A DNA stretch of 64,000 bases from Girardinichthys multiradiatus (lineage: Eukaryota; Chordata; Actinopteri; Cyprinodontiformes; Goodeidae): the NCBI RefSeq assembly GCF_021462225.1, contig NC_061810.1, positions 51,959,886 through 52,023,885 on the forward strand. Reading direction: 5' to 3'. The notes beneath the pieces are model-generated. The model saw only the letters and a program-made list of their open reading frames with translations. It did no database searches and was not told the DNA's origin. Each line of letters opens with the position of its first letter. Position 1 is the first letter of the stretch. Both the position numbers and the translations under genes were made by a program. This document shows positions 52,130 to 62,305 of this stretch, piece after piece.

Positions 52130-53692
52130 TGATGAATAAACGGTCTTTGGTGTGCTGTGGTAGCCTTCCTCTGATGCTTCCTTTTGTGGCTCTGTCCCCT
52201 GGCCTGGCGCCGGGCTGTGGTGGGTGGGGGTAGTACCTGCGCTGGGGCAAGTGGCCGGTTGTGCTTGGCCTGGGGCAGTTAGTTGGCCAGCCTGGAGCAT
52301 GCTTCTCTCTCATGAACGGGGGGGCTGGGGCTGCTGGTGTTTGCCGGATGGTTGGGCCGGCTTGGCAGTGTGCCGCTCGGATTGCTGGTGTGTTGTGGGG
52401 GGACTGCTGGGTAGTGTAGAGATGTGGGGGGGTTGCGTCCTCTTTTGAGATGTTTCGTCACTGGCAATCTGATCGGCTGAGCGGTGACAGTAGAGCTGAG
52501 CTGGTTCATGTTTCTCCCTAGGCTGTTGTTCCAGTGGCGGCAATGTGGTGTGTTTGTGGGGGCATGGTGGGGGCCAGATGAGTTTGTCCCGTCTTGGTGT
52601 CGGGTCGGGGGGTCCGTTGTGAATACGGTGCTCTGTGGTGTGTGCTCTGTTGCGTTTGTGGACTGCGGTGGAGTTGCACAGGGCCCTTGCGTTGCCGTTG
52701 CGGCGCGCTGTATGGTGGAGGGCAGGATGTGGCGGGGGTGCTTGGAGTGGGGCTGGGAGTGCAGCTTTCACTGTGTGGATGTGTCTTCATCAGCTTTTCT
52801 GCCGTGGAGCTCGTCTCAGGGCTGTGCCCCTGCGGGTAGGGTATTCATGGCATTTGGGCTTGGGGGCATGTTTTCAAAATCTGTGTCCTGGTCGGGGGTG
52901 GCCCTGTGGGGAGATTCATGTTGGGGTTTATGGGCGGCAGAGGGCCCATGGGTTGAGATCAGAATTCATTGGGGGGTTGGGACTGCTTTGTCCTGGGACA
53001 GCTCTGGTTGGTAGGCTTGTTTGGACCAGGTAGGCCTCTCTTTTGTTTGTGTCTCCCTCTCCAGTTGGGGATGGGGGTCACTGGGAGTTGGGGTCAGTGC
53101 GGGGGGTTGGGGTCTGGGCTGGGGTCGTTCAGGTTTGGGTGGTGCTGGCAATAGTCTGGGCTGGTGCTGGGGTGGCCTGCCTGTCTCCACCGCGGAATGA
53201 AGGGAACCACCTCCAGGGTCTGGGGGCCGGTTGCCCCTCTGGGGATATCGATACCTGGAGCTGGGAGTATAGTGTATGTATGGGGAGTGGGGGGGGGTTG
53301 TGCTAGTTCCAGTGGTGGTCCTCCTGGGGTCCCCATGCTCTGGGGGGCCTTTGGATGTCTGTGGACCAGATCCCCTCAGAGAAACCTTATATACACAAGC
53401 GCGCTTAGACCCATGGGTGTTTGGATTCAGGTGTTAGATAGATACACAGATGTTCTATGTTGAGCTGCAGTTTCCATTAAATACATCTCGCATTCATTAG
53501 TAACGTGCACTTTTTGATAACTTTGTTGTTATATATGTTGCTGCAGGTGTGGAAGCAGTTTTCTAGGGTGTTATCTTGTATTCTCTTCATCCCTGTTTCT
53601 CTCCTCTATTCTATTCACCTTTTCTCCCTCTTTCCTTTTTGAGTGCCTTGTTGCTGAAAAGCGCTTTATAAATAAACTTGACTTGACTTTTG
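52130..53692 (+). mobile_element. G-rich LINE 3' region with GACTT tail
   Basis: The interval ends with GCGCTTTATAAATAAACTTG and ACTTGACTT, a teleost LINE-type 3' tail. From about 52150 to 53350 the plus strand is extremely G-rich with few C runs, including clusters such as GGGGGGTTGGGGTCTGGG (from 53101) that fit the G-quadruplex pattern. The bias creates long overlapping open frames on both strands (Pro/His/Thr-rich on the minus, Gly/Trp/Val-rich on the plus). None has a recognised domain, and I do not regard them as genes. No reverse transcriptase precedes it. It could be the 3' untranslated part of a LINE or a separate G-rich repeat fused to a tail. Confidence 0.5.
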
Positions 53693-54429
53693 CCCCACCT
53701 CTCTTCATAACAATTGAAATAATCCCAAAGCAGTTTCTAATAAGTATATATATATATCAAGTGGAGCATTGTGTAATGTACATACACGTACGTATGTGTT
53801 TGCATTTTTTGCATGCATCTGGTTTATCCTGTGTAACCTTGTTGACCTTGTTTATAGCATTTTAACAGCTTCATGAATTTCATTACTTTATGCAAAACAC
53901 GATGAAATTTCAAGTAGGTTGTCTCACAAAAAGGTACAGAAAGGCTCTGCGTTGGAACTGCACAATATGTCAGATCAGTCATCACCGCAAATATAACTTT
54001 TCTGCAATATAGCAATAGCAAAGAGCAGCTTGGATGCAGTTTTTAATAGAATATTATGCACCGTGCATGCATATTCTCCATGCCATACAATATCTAGCCT
54101 GCAGGATGGGCTTTCATTGCCCTCAGTACCCATATTTGATGAATGTAGCGGGGACATTAGGATGAAGGTAAAGAAAGAATAAGAGAGTCAGGAAAAAGCA
54201 AGTTAATATTGATTAAAACCCTCATTATGATATTGTGCAGCAGTATTGCAGTTACATGTTTTCCTGATATTGCTGTTCATGTCAGAGAAATTATACTTGT
54301 AGACCTGTAAGTTACAGGTTTGCTTCATATAACTGCTCTTTGCTTTCAGACTACAGCTGTTTAGTTACTGTTGGACATGTGTTGCATATTGTCCTGCACA
54401 TAACTCTCCACTTCTACAGAAAAAGATCA
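53693..54429. other. Unassigned stretch
   Basis: No gene or element is recognised. Confidence 0.4.
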
Positions 54430-54439
54430 GAGCTACAAT

Positions 54440-54870
54440 TCTTTCATAGTCAGCCTCATCAAAGGTGATGATGACTCAGAGTAGAGACAGTGGACACAGG
54501 ACTTCATGGAGTGGTGCCAACAGAAACACTTCCTGATGAACAGGGGTACAACCACAGACCTGGTGGTGGAATTTCGCGGGTACAGACCCACCACTCTGAT
54601 ACCGGTGGAGATACTGGGAATTATTGAGATTATGGACTCTTATAAGTACCTCGGTGTTCACTTGAATAATAAACTGGACTGAGTTAAATACAGGAAGGGT
54701 CAGAGCAGACTCTACCGGCTGGGAAGACTGAGCTCTTTTGGAGTGCAGAAGGCGCTCCTGAAGACCTTTTTTACTCTGTAGTGACATCTTCTATGGGGAA
54801 GTTAGTTGGAGGAACAGCTTATCTACAGCTAATAGGAAGTGGTTAGATACGCTCATCAGGGAGGGCAGCT
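54440..54870 (+). pseudogene. Rex1-like LINE ORF2 relic, C-terminal half
   Basis: Readable pieces: DFMEWCQQKHFLMN (after motif C), TTTDLVVEFR, IIEIMDSYKYLGVHLNNKLD then a stop, and KGQSRLYRLGRLSSFGV. The last block corresponds to the SRLFLLRKLRSFGV region typical of Rex1. Two or more stops are present. Catalytic motifs A-C are missing, so this is a 5'-truncated dead copy. It is a different subfamily from the 21-23 kb element, which has QQRMFFLRQLKKFNL at the same place. Confidence 0.7.
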
Positions 54871-56167
54871 CTTACTAATTTTACTAACATGTTTCTTTTG
54901 ACTTGAATTAATATTAAACTTTTGGTGCGGTGCAGCCTGAGTCCTAAAGGGAATGAACGGAGGAAGCTAAAGATTAGGTTGATGACAAGGAGGCCTTCCA
55001 ACCTCAAAGACATTGGAGCTCATTATCAAGGATCAGGAGTCAAAATACCAGTGGAAACATGCAAAGAGCTTCTAAGTTATAATAAGAAGGGTTTGATTGG
55101 TGAAAGTCCAATCAACAGGGTAGAAGTAATTTTCATGCCATTTTAAAATAAAATGTACATAAAAAGAATTTATGCTCCTTTTAATAAGCCTTTAGGGAGA
55201 TGTCTGTCTCATATCCTATCAAAAAGAATGTCTCGGTAAAATGATAGTAGTTGTAAATCTAAATCTGCCAGGGGTATGAATAATTGTGGGCCTAAATGCA
55301 CAAATATTGCAAAAAAACTTTTTTTATTTCAGATAAATGCTGTTTCATTTATGCATTATTATATTATAGGCTGCAAATGCTTTCAAAGGTCTTTTTTATA
55401 TGCAGTTATTTCTGTAAGATAAGCTACAAAAATGTAGTAACAAGCCAACAATAGTATTACATTATTGCCTGAGAAACTTTATTACATTTAAAATGGGTGA
55501 AATTTTTGGATTACTGGTTGCTACGCTAAGTATGTAGAGACGTTGCACACGGACTGAGCTCTGAGTTTCAGAGTGAAATGCTTTCAAAGTCCTAACTCTT
55601 CTTTTCAGATTTATGTTAACATGAAAAATAACAAAAAGCTGAGATCGTTGGTTCAGGTAGATTTAACTCTTCCTTCCTTCACCTGAAATAAACTCTGGTA
55701 TGAGTTTGTCTTGTCAGGTTTGTATATTCCAGGTGGTATCCCAGCTGGCGCCTTGTTCATCAGGATGTCGTAACTCCATGTACTGTTCACCCTCTCGCTT
55801 ACAGGTCACAGCACCTACATGGGTGAAAAGTCTTCACTCAGCAGATTTATTATGCATGCAAATTTTTATCTGATCAGCAAAATCATTTAATATGCATGCT
55901 GTTTACAGCCAAGTTAAAGAAAAGTGGAATGTAAATTCTAGAATTTCATGTATGAGAACAGAATAAAATGGATTTAACAGGTTCTAAAATTGTGATTTAC
56001 AAAAACTTTCCATTAGAATTATTAGGAAGAGTGGTACCAATGTGCTGCTAGTCAAAGCTACTGCATTAACTGTCATATCCACAGTGGCTGTGTGCAGTTT
56101 TTGTGTGTGTGTCTCTGCTGCAGGGTGTGACTGACAGGTGCTGCTGCACAGGGGCTCCTAATCCAAG
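54871..56167. other. Unassigned stretch, 1.3 kb
   Basis: No gene or element is recognised. Confidence 0.45.
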
Positions 56168-56169
56168 TA

Positions 56170-57779
56170 CAGGTCCTTCTCAAAATATTAGCATATTTTG
56201 ATAAAGTTCATTATTTTCCATAATGTAATGATGAAAATTTAACATTCATATATTTTAGATTCATTGCACACTAACTGAAATATTTCAGGTCTTTTATTGT
56301 CTTAATACGGATGATTTTGGCATACAGCTCATGAAAACCCAAAATTCCTATCTCACAAAATTAGCATATCATTAAAAGGGTCTCTAAACGAGCTATGAAC
56401 CTAATCATCTGAATCAACGAGTTAACTCTAAACACCTGCAAAAGATTCCTGAGGCCTTTAAAACTCCCAGCCTGGTTCATCACTCAAAACCCCAATCATG
56501 GGTAAGACTGCCGACCTGACTGCTGTCCAGAAGGCCACTATTGACACCCTCAAGCAAGAGGGTAAGACACAGAAAGAAATTTGTGAACGAATAGGCTGTT
56601 CCCAGAGTGCTGTATCAAGGCACCTCAGTGGGAAGTCTGTGGGAAGGAAAAAGTGTGGCAGAAAACGCTGCACAATGAGAAGAGGTGACCGGACCCTGAG
56701 GAAGATTGTGGAGAAGGGCCGATTCCAGACCTTGGGGGACCTGCGGAAGCAGTGGACTGAGTCTGGAGTAGAAACATCCAGAGCCACCGTGCACATGCAT
56801 GTGCAGGAAATGGGCTACAGGTGCCGCAATCCCCAGGTCAAGCCACTTTTGAACCAGAAACAGCAGCAGAAGCGCCTGACCTGGGCTACAGAGAAGCAGC
56901 ACTGGACTGTTGCTCAGTGGTCCAAAGTACTTTTTTGGGATGAAAGCAAATTCTACATGTCATTCAGAAATCAAGGTGCCAGAGTCTGGAGGAAGACTGG
57001 GGAGAAGGAAATGCCAAAATGCCAGAAGTCCAGTGTCAAGTACCCACAGTCAGTGATGGTCTGGGGAGCCGTGTCAGCTGCTGGTGTTGGTCCACTGTGT
57101 TTTATCAAGGGCAGGGTCAATGCAGCTAGCTATCAGGAGATTTTGGAGCACTTCATGCTTCCATCTGCTGAAAAGCTTTATGGAGATGAAGATTTCATTT
57201 TTCAGCACGACCTGGCACCTGCTCACAGTGCCAAAACCACTGGTAAATGGTTTACTGACCATGGTATCATTGTGCTCAATTGGCCTGCCAACTCTCCTGA
57301 CCTGAACCCCATAGAGAATCTGTGGGATATTGTGAAGAGAACGTTGAGAGGCTCAAGACCCAACACTCTGGATGAGCTAAAGGCCGCTATCGAAGCATCC
57401 TGGGCCTCCATAAGACCTCAGCAGTGCCACAGGCTGATTGCCTCCATGCCACGCCGCATTGAAGCAGTCATTTCTGCCAAAGGATTCCCGACCAAGTATT
57501 GAGTGCATAACTGTACATGATTATTTGAAGGTTGACGTTTTTTGTATTAAAAACACTTTTCTTTTATTGGTCGGATGAAATATGCTAATTTTGTGAGATA
57601 GGAATTTTGGGTTTTCATGAGCTGTATGCCAAAATCATCCGTATTAAGACAATAAAAGACCTGAAATATTTCAGTTAGTGTGCAATGAATCTAAAATATA
57701 TGAATGTTAAATTTTCATCATTACATTATGGAAAATAATGAACTTTATCACAATATGCTAATATTTTTAGAAGGACCTG
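56170..57779 (+). mobile_element. Complete Tc1-like transposon, copy B (1,610 bp)
   Basis: It has the same termini as copy A (CAGGTCCTTCTCAAAATATT and complement), flanked by TA at 56168-56169 and 57780-57781. The 200-bp terminal inverted repeats lie at 56170-56369 and 57580-57779. The transposase gene is on the plus strand and open throughout. Confidence 0.93.
56498..57502 (+). CDS. Tc1-like DD34E transposase, copy B (334 aa)
   Basis: The architecture is that of copy A: helix-turn-helix near residues 20-45 (here KEICERIGCSQSAVSRHL), basic GRKKCGRKR, then the catalytic domain with Asp148 (LFWDESKF), Asp238 (FQHDLAPAHSAK) and Glu273 (NPIENLW), 34 residues apart. The frame is uninterrupted from ATG at 56498 to TGA at 57500-57502, the normal length. 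It carries HDLAP, the more usual Tc1 form, where copy A has HDLPP. It also has changes that may be damaging: TVHMHVQ for TVYRRVQ in the second DNA-binding region, and W in place of S just before the first catalytic Asp. Neither copy is clearly the healthier one. Confidence 0.93.
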   Translation: MGKTADLTAVQKATIDTLKQEGKTQKEICERIGCSQSAVSRHLSGKSVGRKKCGRKRCTMRRGDRTLRKIVEKGRFQTLGDLRKQWTESGVETSRATVHMHVQEMGYRCRNPQVKPLLNQKQQQKRLTWATEKQHWTVAQWSKVLFWDESKFYMSFRNQGARVWRKTGEKEMPKCQKSSVKYPQSVMVWGAVSAAGVGPLCFIKGRVNAASYQEILEHFMLPSAEKLYGDEDFIFQHDLAPAHSAKTTGKWFTDHGIIVLNWPANSPDLNPIENLWDIVKRTLRGSRPNTLDELKAAIEASWASIRPQQCHRLIASMPRRIEAVISAKGFPTKY

Positions 57780-57781
57780 TA

Positions 57782-58600
57782 TAATCAACTGGACTTTACA
57801 AGGAGCTGGAACCTGGAAGGAGTTGTCAGCTTGTTTTCTCTGCCAGCATGGTAAACTGACCATGTGATGTGTTTCTGCATTCATTCTAAAGCCTGCTCTG
57901 ATCACATTGTTTTGTCCTGCCTTGCAAATCTGGTCCTGTGTGACAACACTCTTGTGTTCCTAAGTTCCTGTTCTCTGTATAATGCTCACACGAGCATGGA
58001 AACCATACCCCACCGATCCAGCCGTGAGGCTCTTTTCCACTCCTACTCATGCTCAAGCACAACAGAGCAACTCCAGGATTGCACAGAAGGAACAAAAGAA
58101 CAAAAGTGCTCCATTCCACATTATCGGCCAGTCTCAGTCACTGTGGGAAAGACTTACCTCCCCCAAAAAGCCTCAATCACCCACCATCAGTAAGTCAACC
58201 TCAGATCCTCTCTGCACCCATCTCTATTTCCTTCTGGAGCCTCAGTAACCTCTACCCTCTCCTTCCTCAGTGAAGATCCAGATCCCTTCAGCATTTCCAG
58301 TCCGGGCTCAAACCCCAACTGCTTGCATAATCAATAAACTGTTAAAACGCTGTCCTGTCCTCATGGTTGTGTCACTTCCAGAGTTAAGTAAATTCAACAT
58401 TATGTTGTTAACAGCTTTTATAACCCCATACTAACATCAGCAAATATCTTCAGAGAAGCAACTGTTGCTGCTCATCAGTCTGGGCAGGTTTGCAAAGCCA
58501 TTTTCCAACTATGAAAAGGGAACATCCCACCAAATTCACTCAAAGGTCAGGTTGTGCAATGCTCAGAGTCAAAGAGCCACATGTCAGACTGTAGAGGACT
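57782..58600. other. Unassigned stretch, possible LTR remnant
   Basis: Near 58328-58371 an ATAATCAATAAACTG poly(A)-like region is followed by GTCCTGTCCTCATGGTTG and TGTCA, which resembles an LTR 3' end. No start, inverted terminus or duplication was found. Confidence 0.3.
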
Positions 58601-58673
58601 CAGTTAGCAGGTTCATGAGAAAATGACTCAACAGCTTTAAATTGTTTGGAAGGGCTGAAGAAGAAAGTCTCTT

Positions 58674-59251
58674 TGTACTAAAACCATAGGCAGCTCGACA
58701 TGCGCAGCCCAACAGACATCGCAGTTCTGACGTCACCTGGGATTATAAACCCTCGGAAAATAAACTTTCATTGCTATTTCTAGCATGTCTCACGGGACGA
58801 CAGAACAGAGGCGCATATCTGGAGCAACAGAAACTCGCAGGCGAGTTACTTTTTACCTCCACACAGCCATTCCTCCCTATTCACTCCTCTGTCCCAGTTT
58901 TATTACTGGAGTTTTTCCACTACGTTCCCACCTGAGAGTTTTATAAATCCTTTTTTCAACCATCTACCAGCTGAGTGATTTATCTGTCAAAATAAGGACA
59001 ACGTTCTCACACCTTCAGTGAAGCGGTTGATTAAACAGTGACAATTTGCATAGTTTTGGTTAATAATTATCACGTATTAATGATAATGAACTAATTATAA
59101 TTATTAAGGGCTTTGAGCCCATAATCACAACACAAGAAGAGATCTCTGATTTCTATATGTAAGTAATGACTTTTGGTTCACAAATTATCCTTCTGAATAA
59201 TTTTTTTTAATTATAATTTTTGATAAATACTAATCAATCATAATCCTTACA
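58674..59251 (+). mobile_element. Probable 5' LTR of a tRNA-Asn-primed retroelement
   Basis: The 3' end is set by CCTTACA at 59245-59251, four bases before the primer-binding site. A TATAAA (58744-58749) lies 9 bases before an AATAAA (58759-58764). TGTACTAAAACC at 58674 is a possible start, but the terminus is not a clean inverted match, and the second LTR is absent from the window. The 5' boundary is therefore an estimate. Confidence 0.5.
58728..58749 (+). promoter_or_regulatory. CRE plus TATA box of the LTR
   Basis: A perfect TGACGTCA palindrome (58728-58735, the CREB/ATF site) is followed 8 bases later by TATAAA. Together with CpG-rich surroundings this looks like the LTR promoter. Function is inferred. 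Confidence 0.55.
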
Positions 59252-59255
59252 TTAT

Positions 59256-59271
59256 TGGCGTCCCTGGGTGG
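59256..59271 (+). other. Primer-binding site complementary to tRNA-Asn
   Basis: TGGCGTCCCTGGGTGG is the exact complement of the last 16 bases of vertebrate tRNA-Asn(GTT) including CCA (recalled sequence ...CCACCCAGGGACGCCA). It starts four bases after the LTR-like CA end, the position expected for priming of reverse transcription. Confidence 0.75.
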
Positions 59272-59467
59272 CCATTATTTTGAACAGCTTGCACTGTACA
59301 TATATGAGAATGAATAAACTACAACTGCACATTATTGATGCACCGAGTGATAATCTTAAAATCAGCTGTCCCTGGTCACAGTAGGACTCAAACCATCAGA
59401 GTTCTAACATCACATGTCACTGATTATATTTAACAGAACATTATAACTCGTGACATTCTCGTAAAAT

Positions 59468-59907
59468 AGTGCTTCTTTGTTCTCTTTGTGTCTCTGCTCT
59501 GTTCTTTCTCTCAAACCCCCAGTCGGTCGTGGCAGATGGCCGCTCACACTGAGCCTGGTTCTGGTTCTGCTGGAGGTTTCTTCCTGTTAAAAGGGAGTTT
59601 TTCCTCTCCACTGTCGCTACATGCATGCTCAGTATGAGGGATTGCTGCAAAGTCAACGCCAGTGACTGTCCACTGTCTCTACATGCTCATCCAGGAGGAG
59701 TGAATGCTGCAAGTCACTGACTGGATGCAATCTGCTGGGTTTCCTTAGACAGAAAAACTTTTTATCCAATTTGAATAACTGAATCTGACTGCACTGTTCA
59801 ATGGTTAGGATTAATTGGAATGTATGAACCTGACTGTTGTGAAGTGCCTTGAGACAACATGTGTTGTGAATTGGCGCTATATAAATAAAACTGAATTGAA
59901 TTGAATT
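59468..59907 (+). mobile_element. LINE 3' tail inserted in the retroelement leader
   Basis: It parallels 744-1184 almost base for base, from AGTGCTTCTTTGTTCTC to the ATAAATAAAACTGAATTGAA tail. It separates the primer-binding site from the coding remains of the LTR element. No target duplication was recognised. Confidence 0.88.
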
Positions 59908-60010
59908 CCTGGAGTTCACAATTTTAGAATTTTGTCACAGATAATAACTCCAATAATATCTTCATGCAAGTAATAATCGACTCCGCTACATAGGCAAAAT
60001 TTTAGATGTT

Positions 60011-60220
60011 TTGACTGAGTCTGGTGTCTTCTGTGCAAGCAATAGCTTGAGACTTGATTTAACTTCACAGTTAACCTCACTGTCCAGACAGTTTGCTGCA
60101 CATCTGTATCCAGAGGCTGTGTTTTGTGTAAGACCACAATTTGAAACTGAATTAACTTTGCAGTTAATTTTAGGATCTGACCTAAGAATTATGAATCATG
60201 TATTCATTCAGGAACTTTAA
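60011..60220 (+). CDS. Short unknown ORF in the retroelement leader
   Basis: A 69-codon frame reading MTESGVFCASNSLRLDLTSQ at its start. It ends before the gag-like frame and has no recognised motif. The frame is open a little upstream of the ATG too. It may be a remnant of an additional protein or of the N-terminal part of Gag, or it may be chance. Confidence 0.3.
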   Translation: MTESGVFCASNSLRLDLTSQLTSLSRQFAAHLYPEAVFCVRPQFETELTLQLILGSDLRIMNHVFIQEL

Positions 60221-60479
60221 AGTTTGTTTTATGTTTTGAAAGAACGGGATTTATCGCCAGATGAAATTCCGAATTTAATCTAATCCACCTTGCCGTAAAG
60301 CGGGGTGTATCAAAGCCAAATTTATTCCCTTCCTTTTTCCTTTGCATTTTAAAGCATAACCCACCCTGTCGTATACGGAGGTAAAGAGTCACTAGAATTG
60401 CTAAATATGCTAAAATCATAACATATCCCTAGAGAAAAGAGTAGCATTGTAACACTTAGAGCATAGTGTTGTCATAAGT

Positions 60480-60503
60480 CACAGGTTGAACGGTCAACCT
60501 GTG
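60480..60503. repeat. Perfect 10-bp hairpin upstream of the gag-like ORF
   Basis: CACAGGTTGA and TCAACCTGTG pair perfectly around the loop ACGG. It lies 155 bases before the ATG at 60659. Confidence 0.8.
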
Positions 60504-60658
60504 CACCCATTTTACACTCATACAAATGTTTCTAATATATGTATAGTCAAAGATACATATATAGCTGGACATACATTTGTTAGATGTGTGTTGTTGTTGC
60601 TTTTAGAAATCTCTTAACTTTGTTTTGTAGTGTGCCAGAATAATGGAGTCACACTGTT

Positions 60659-61640
60659 ATGAACTCTGTATACACAGAAATGCAAAAGATTGTTGTTACT
60701 GATCTCATCATGTCTCCAGATGAGCGTGATGCTTTAAATCAGTTTGACATCGCCGCATGTGATGAGAGGATTCAGGAGTTAGTTAACTTCATTAAGTATC
60801 TGACTAGAGATGCTCTGATTGCAGTTGTTCTTTGTCAGCTTACATTGTTGTATCAGCAGGAAGCACAACTTGGAGCTCAAAGATATATTCAAGTTACAGA
60901 CTGCCCATCAGATGGCTCTTCAAAGAGAGAATGCTGTGAAACTTGAGGTCTCAAAAGCTGAAGAAAGGACAGAGAAAGCTGAAGCAGAGTATGAGGACTT
61001 CAAGGCTCATGCTGTCATGAAAGCAGCATCCCAAAAGGGGGAACAGGCCTGAGCTGCACACCTCTCCTTTCTGACTCAGAGGAGATGCACATGGTTCTCA
61101 GGTGACTCAATCCAACCTGACCCACCACCACATGCACGAGTCCATTCATTAGAAAACTCTCATTTAATTAATGAGAAAACTCCTTTTCTTCCCCAGAGGT
61201 TAGATTATGATCTTCCACCATTTCATGAACTTAACCAGCTTGACTTCTCAGATGGACATGGTCCACCTTGGGAGCATGGTTTTCATTTTAAGCAGCTTGA
61301 GTCCCTTGCTAAGGACATAGAGGTATTTGTTCCAGGTAGTCAGGAGTCAAATATTGATGCTTATCTGCTTGAGGTTGAACATTGTCTTCTTGACTTGTGT
61401 TTCCTTCTTCTCATGAGAAGCTGAGGCTTATTTGGAAAACAACAGCTAAAAGTGTTCCTGTGTTCATAAAAACCCTTCCTCCAGAAATTAGTGACAGCTA
61501 TCCAGCTCTCTGCCAGGCTCTTAGAGAGGAGTACTAGACAGTATTTCCACTGTTTGAAGACTGCTTACCTTCAGGGATGTTATGCTCCAGGTCTTGAAGA
61601 AGACCACACCTTTTTAAAATATCTTTTGTTGCAGCACTAG
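60659..61640 (+). pseudogene. Gag-like remains of the tRNA-Asn-primed LTR element
   Basis: The frame from ATG 60659 begins MNSVYTEMQKIVVTDLIMSP and contains a helical region (DERIQELVNFIKYLTRDALI). It shifts near 60870 into a charged coiled-coil segment (KAEERTEKAEAEYEDFKAHA, to a stop near 61050). Later pieces include RLDYDLPPFHELNQLDFSDG (near 61198-61257), then FVPGSQESNIDAYLLEVEHC (near 61330-61390) and a capsid-like stretch up to about 61640, with several stops and shifts. The SQESN-DAYLLEVE pattern resembles capsid start regions of Gypsy-type Gag proteins. No zinc knuckle or pol is seen before the hAT fragment at 61.7 kb. Inactive. Confidence 0.55.
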
Positions 61641-61704
61641 AGGCCTTTCTTTTTTATAGCCTCTGCACATGCGCTTAACTCCTACACCACCAGCAACATG
61701 CCCA

Positions 61705-62305
61705 ATAGTCGACTATTCTAATTATTTTTTCGATTAGTCGACTAATCACAATAATTTTTTTTGATATTCATCATTGCTTTGTGACTGAAACTGACACTTG
61801 GGTCACTACAATTTTCAATTGTAGCTAGATTGATCCAATGCAAGCAGACGTCCCAATGCTGCGCATTTTAGAATGCACATATACCCATCATCTCTCTACC
61901 TCTACTCCATCCAAAAAAAAAAAAAATTAATCTCAGTTAAATTAACTTTTTGGCAAAACCAAATGAAGGAGTTGTTAATCTCTCAATGAAACTTTATTTA
62001 CCCTTCACAAGCTGGCAACCTTGCTACAGGCAGAGCTGTAGGGTGCTTGCATTTCAGATGCTCATGCTTTGTTGTGGTGCTCCCTTGATACAACAGCTGT
62101 GTGTTGCAAAGTCTGCATTGGACCTCTTTCCCAGCTTTAATTTGTACACAATCCTCCCAATCGTTTGAAAGCTCGGGCCTCACTTTTTTTCTCGCTTCTT
62201 TTGAATCTTCTTCAGTGTTAACCGCAGTCTTCCACTGTTCCACCATTATTAAATTTTTTTAGACATGCAAGCTTCTTCTTCTGCTTCTTTTTCTACTTCT
62301 TCTAG
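61705..62305 (-). mobile_element. hAT element, second copy, truncated at both ends
   Basis: Inverted relative of 13719-14630. Both ends are incomplete: it starts at AATAGTCGACTATTC, lacking about 25 terminal bases, and the other side stops in the GAAGAAG-rich stretch without the TAGGGTTGC terminus. It therefore has no target duplication to check. It truncates or follows the gag-like remains. Confidence 0.8.
61998..62246 (-). CDS. BED zinc-finger exon of the second hAT copy (82 aa)
   Basis: Begins MVEQWKTAVNTEEDSKEARK and continues into the BED finger with CRLC and EHLKCKHP, ending RLPACEG and stop. The last ~60 residues differ from the copy at 14162-14347 by only about four substitutions (for example DWEDCVQIKAG versus DWEDFVQIEAG). 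The ATG and 5' part are better preserved here, as copy 1 lacks 12 bases after the EEDxKE region and its ATG. No transposase domain is attached. It may be the first coding exon of the parent hAT gene. Confidence 0.65.
   Translation of the reverse strand: MVEQWKTAVNTEEDSKEARKKVRPELSNDWEDCVQIKAGKEVQCRLCNTQLLYQGSTTTKHEHLKCKHPTALPVARLPACEG

Noticed and set aside
52310..53336. Several long overlapping frames (80-176 codons) on both strands
   Set aside because: They are produced by extreme base composition, with biased Pro/His/Thr or Gly/Trp/Val content and no domain. They overlap each other heavily, so they are not genes.
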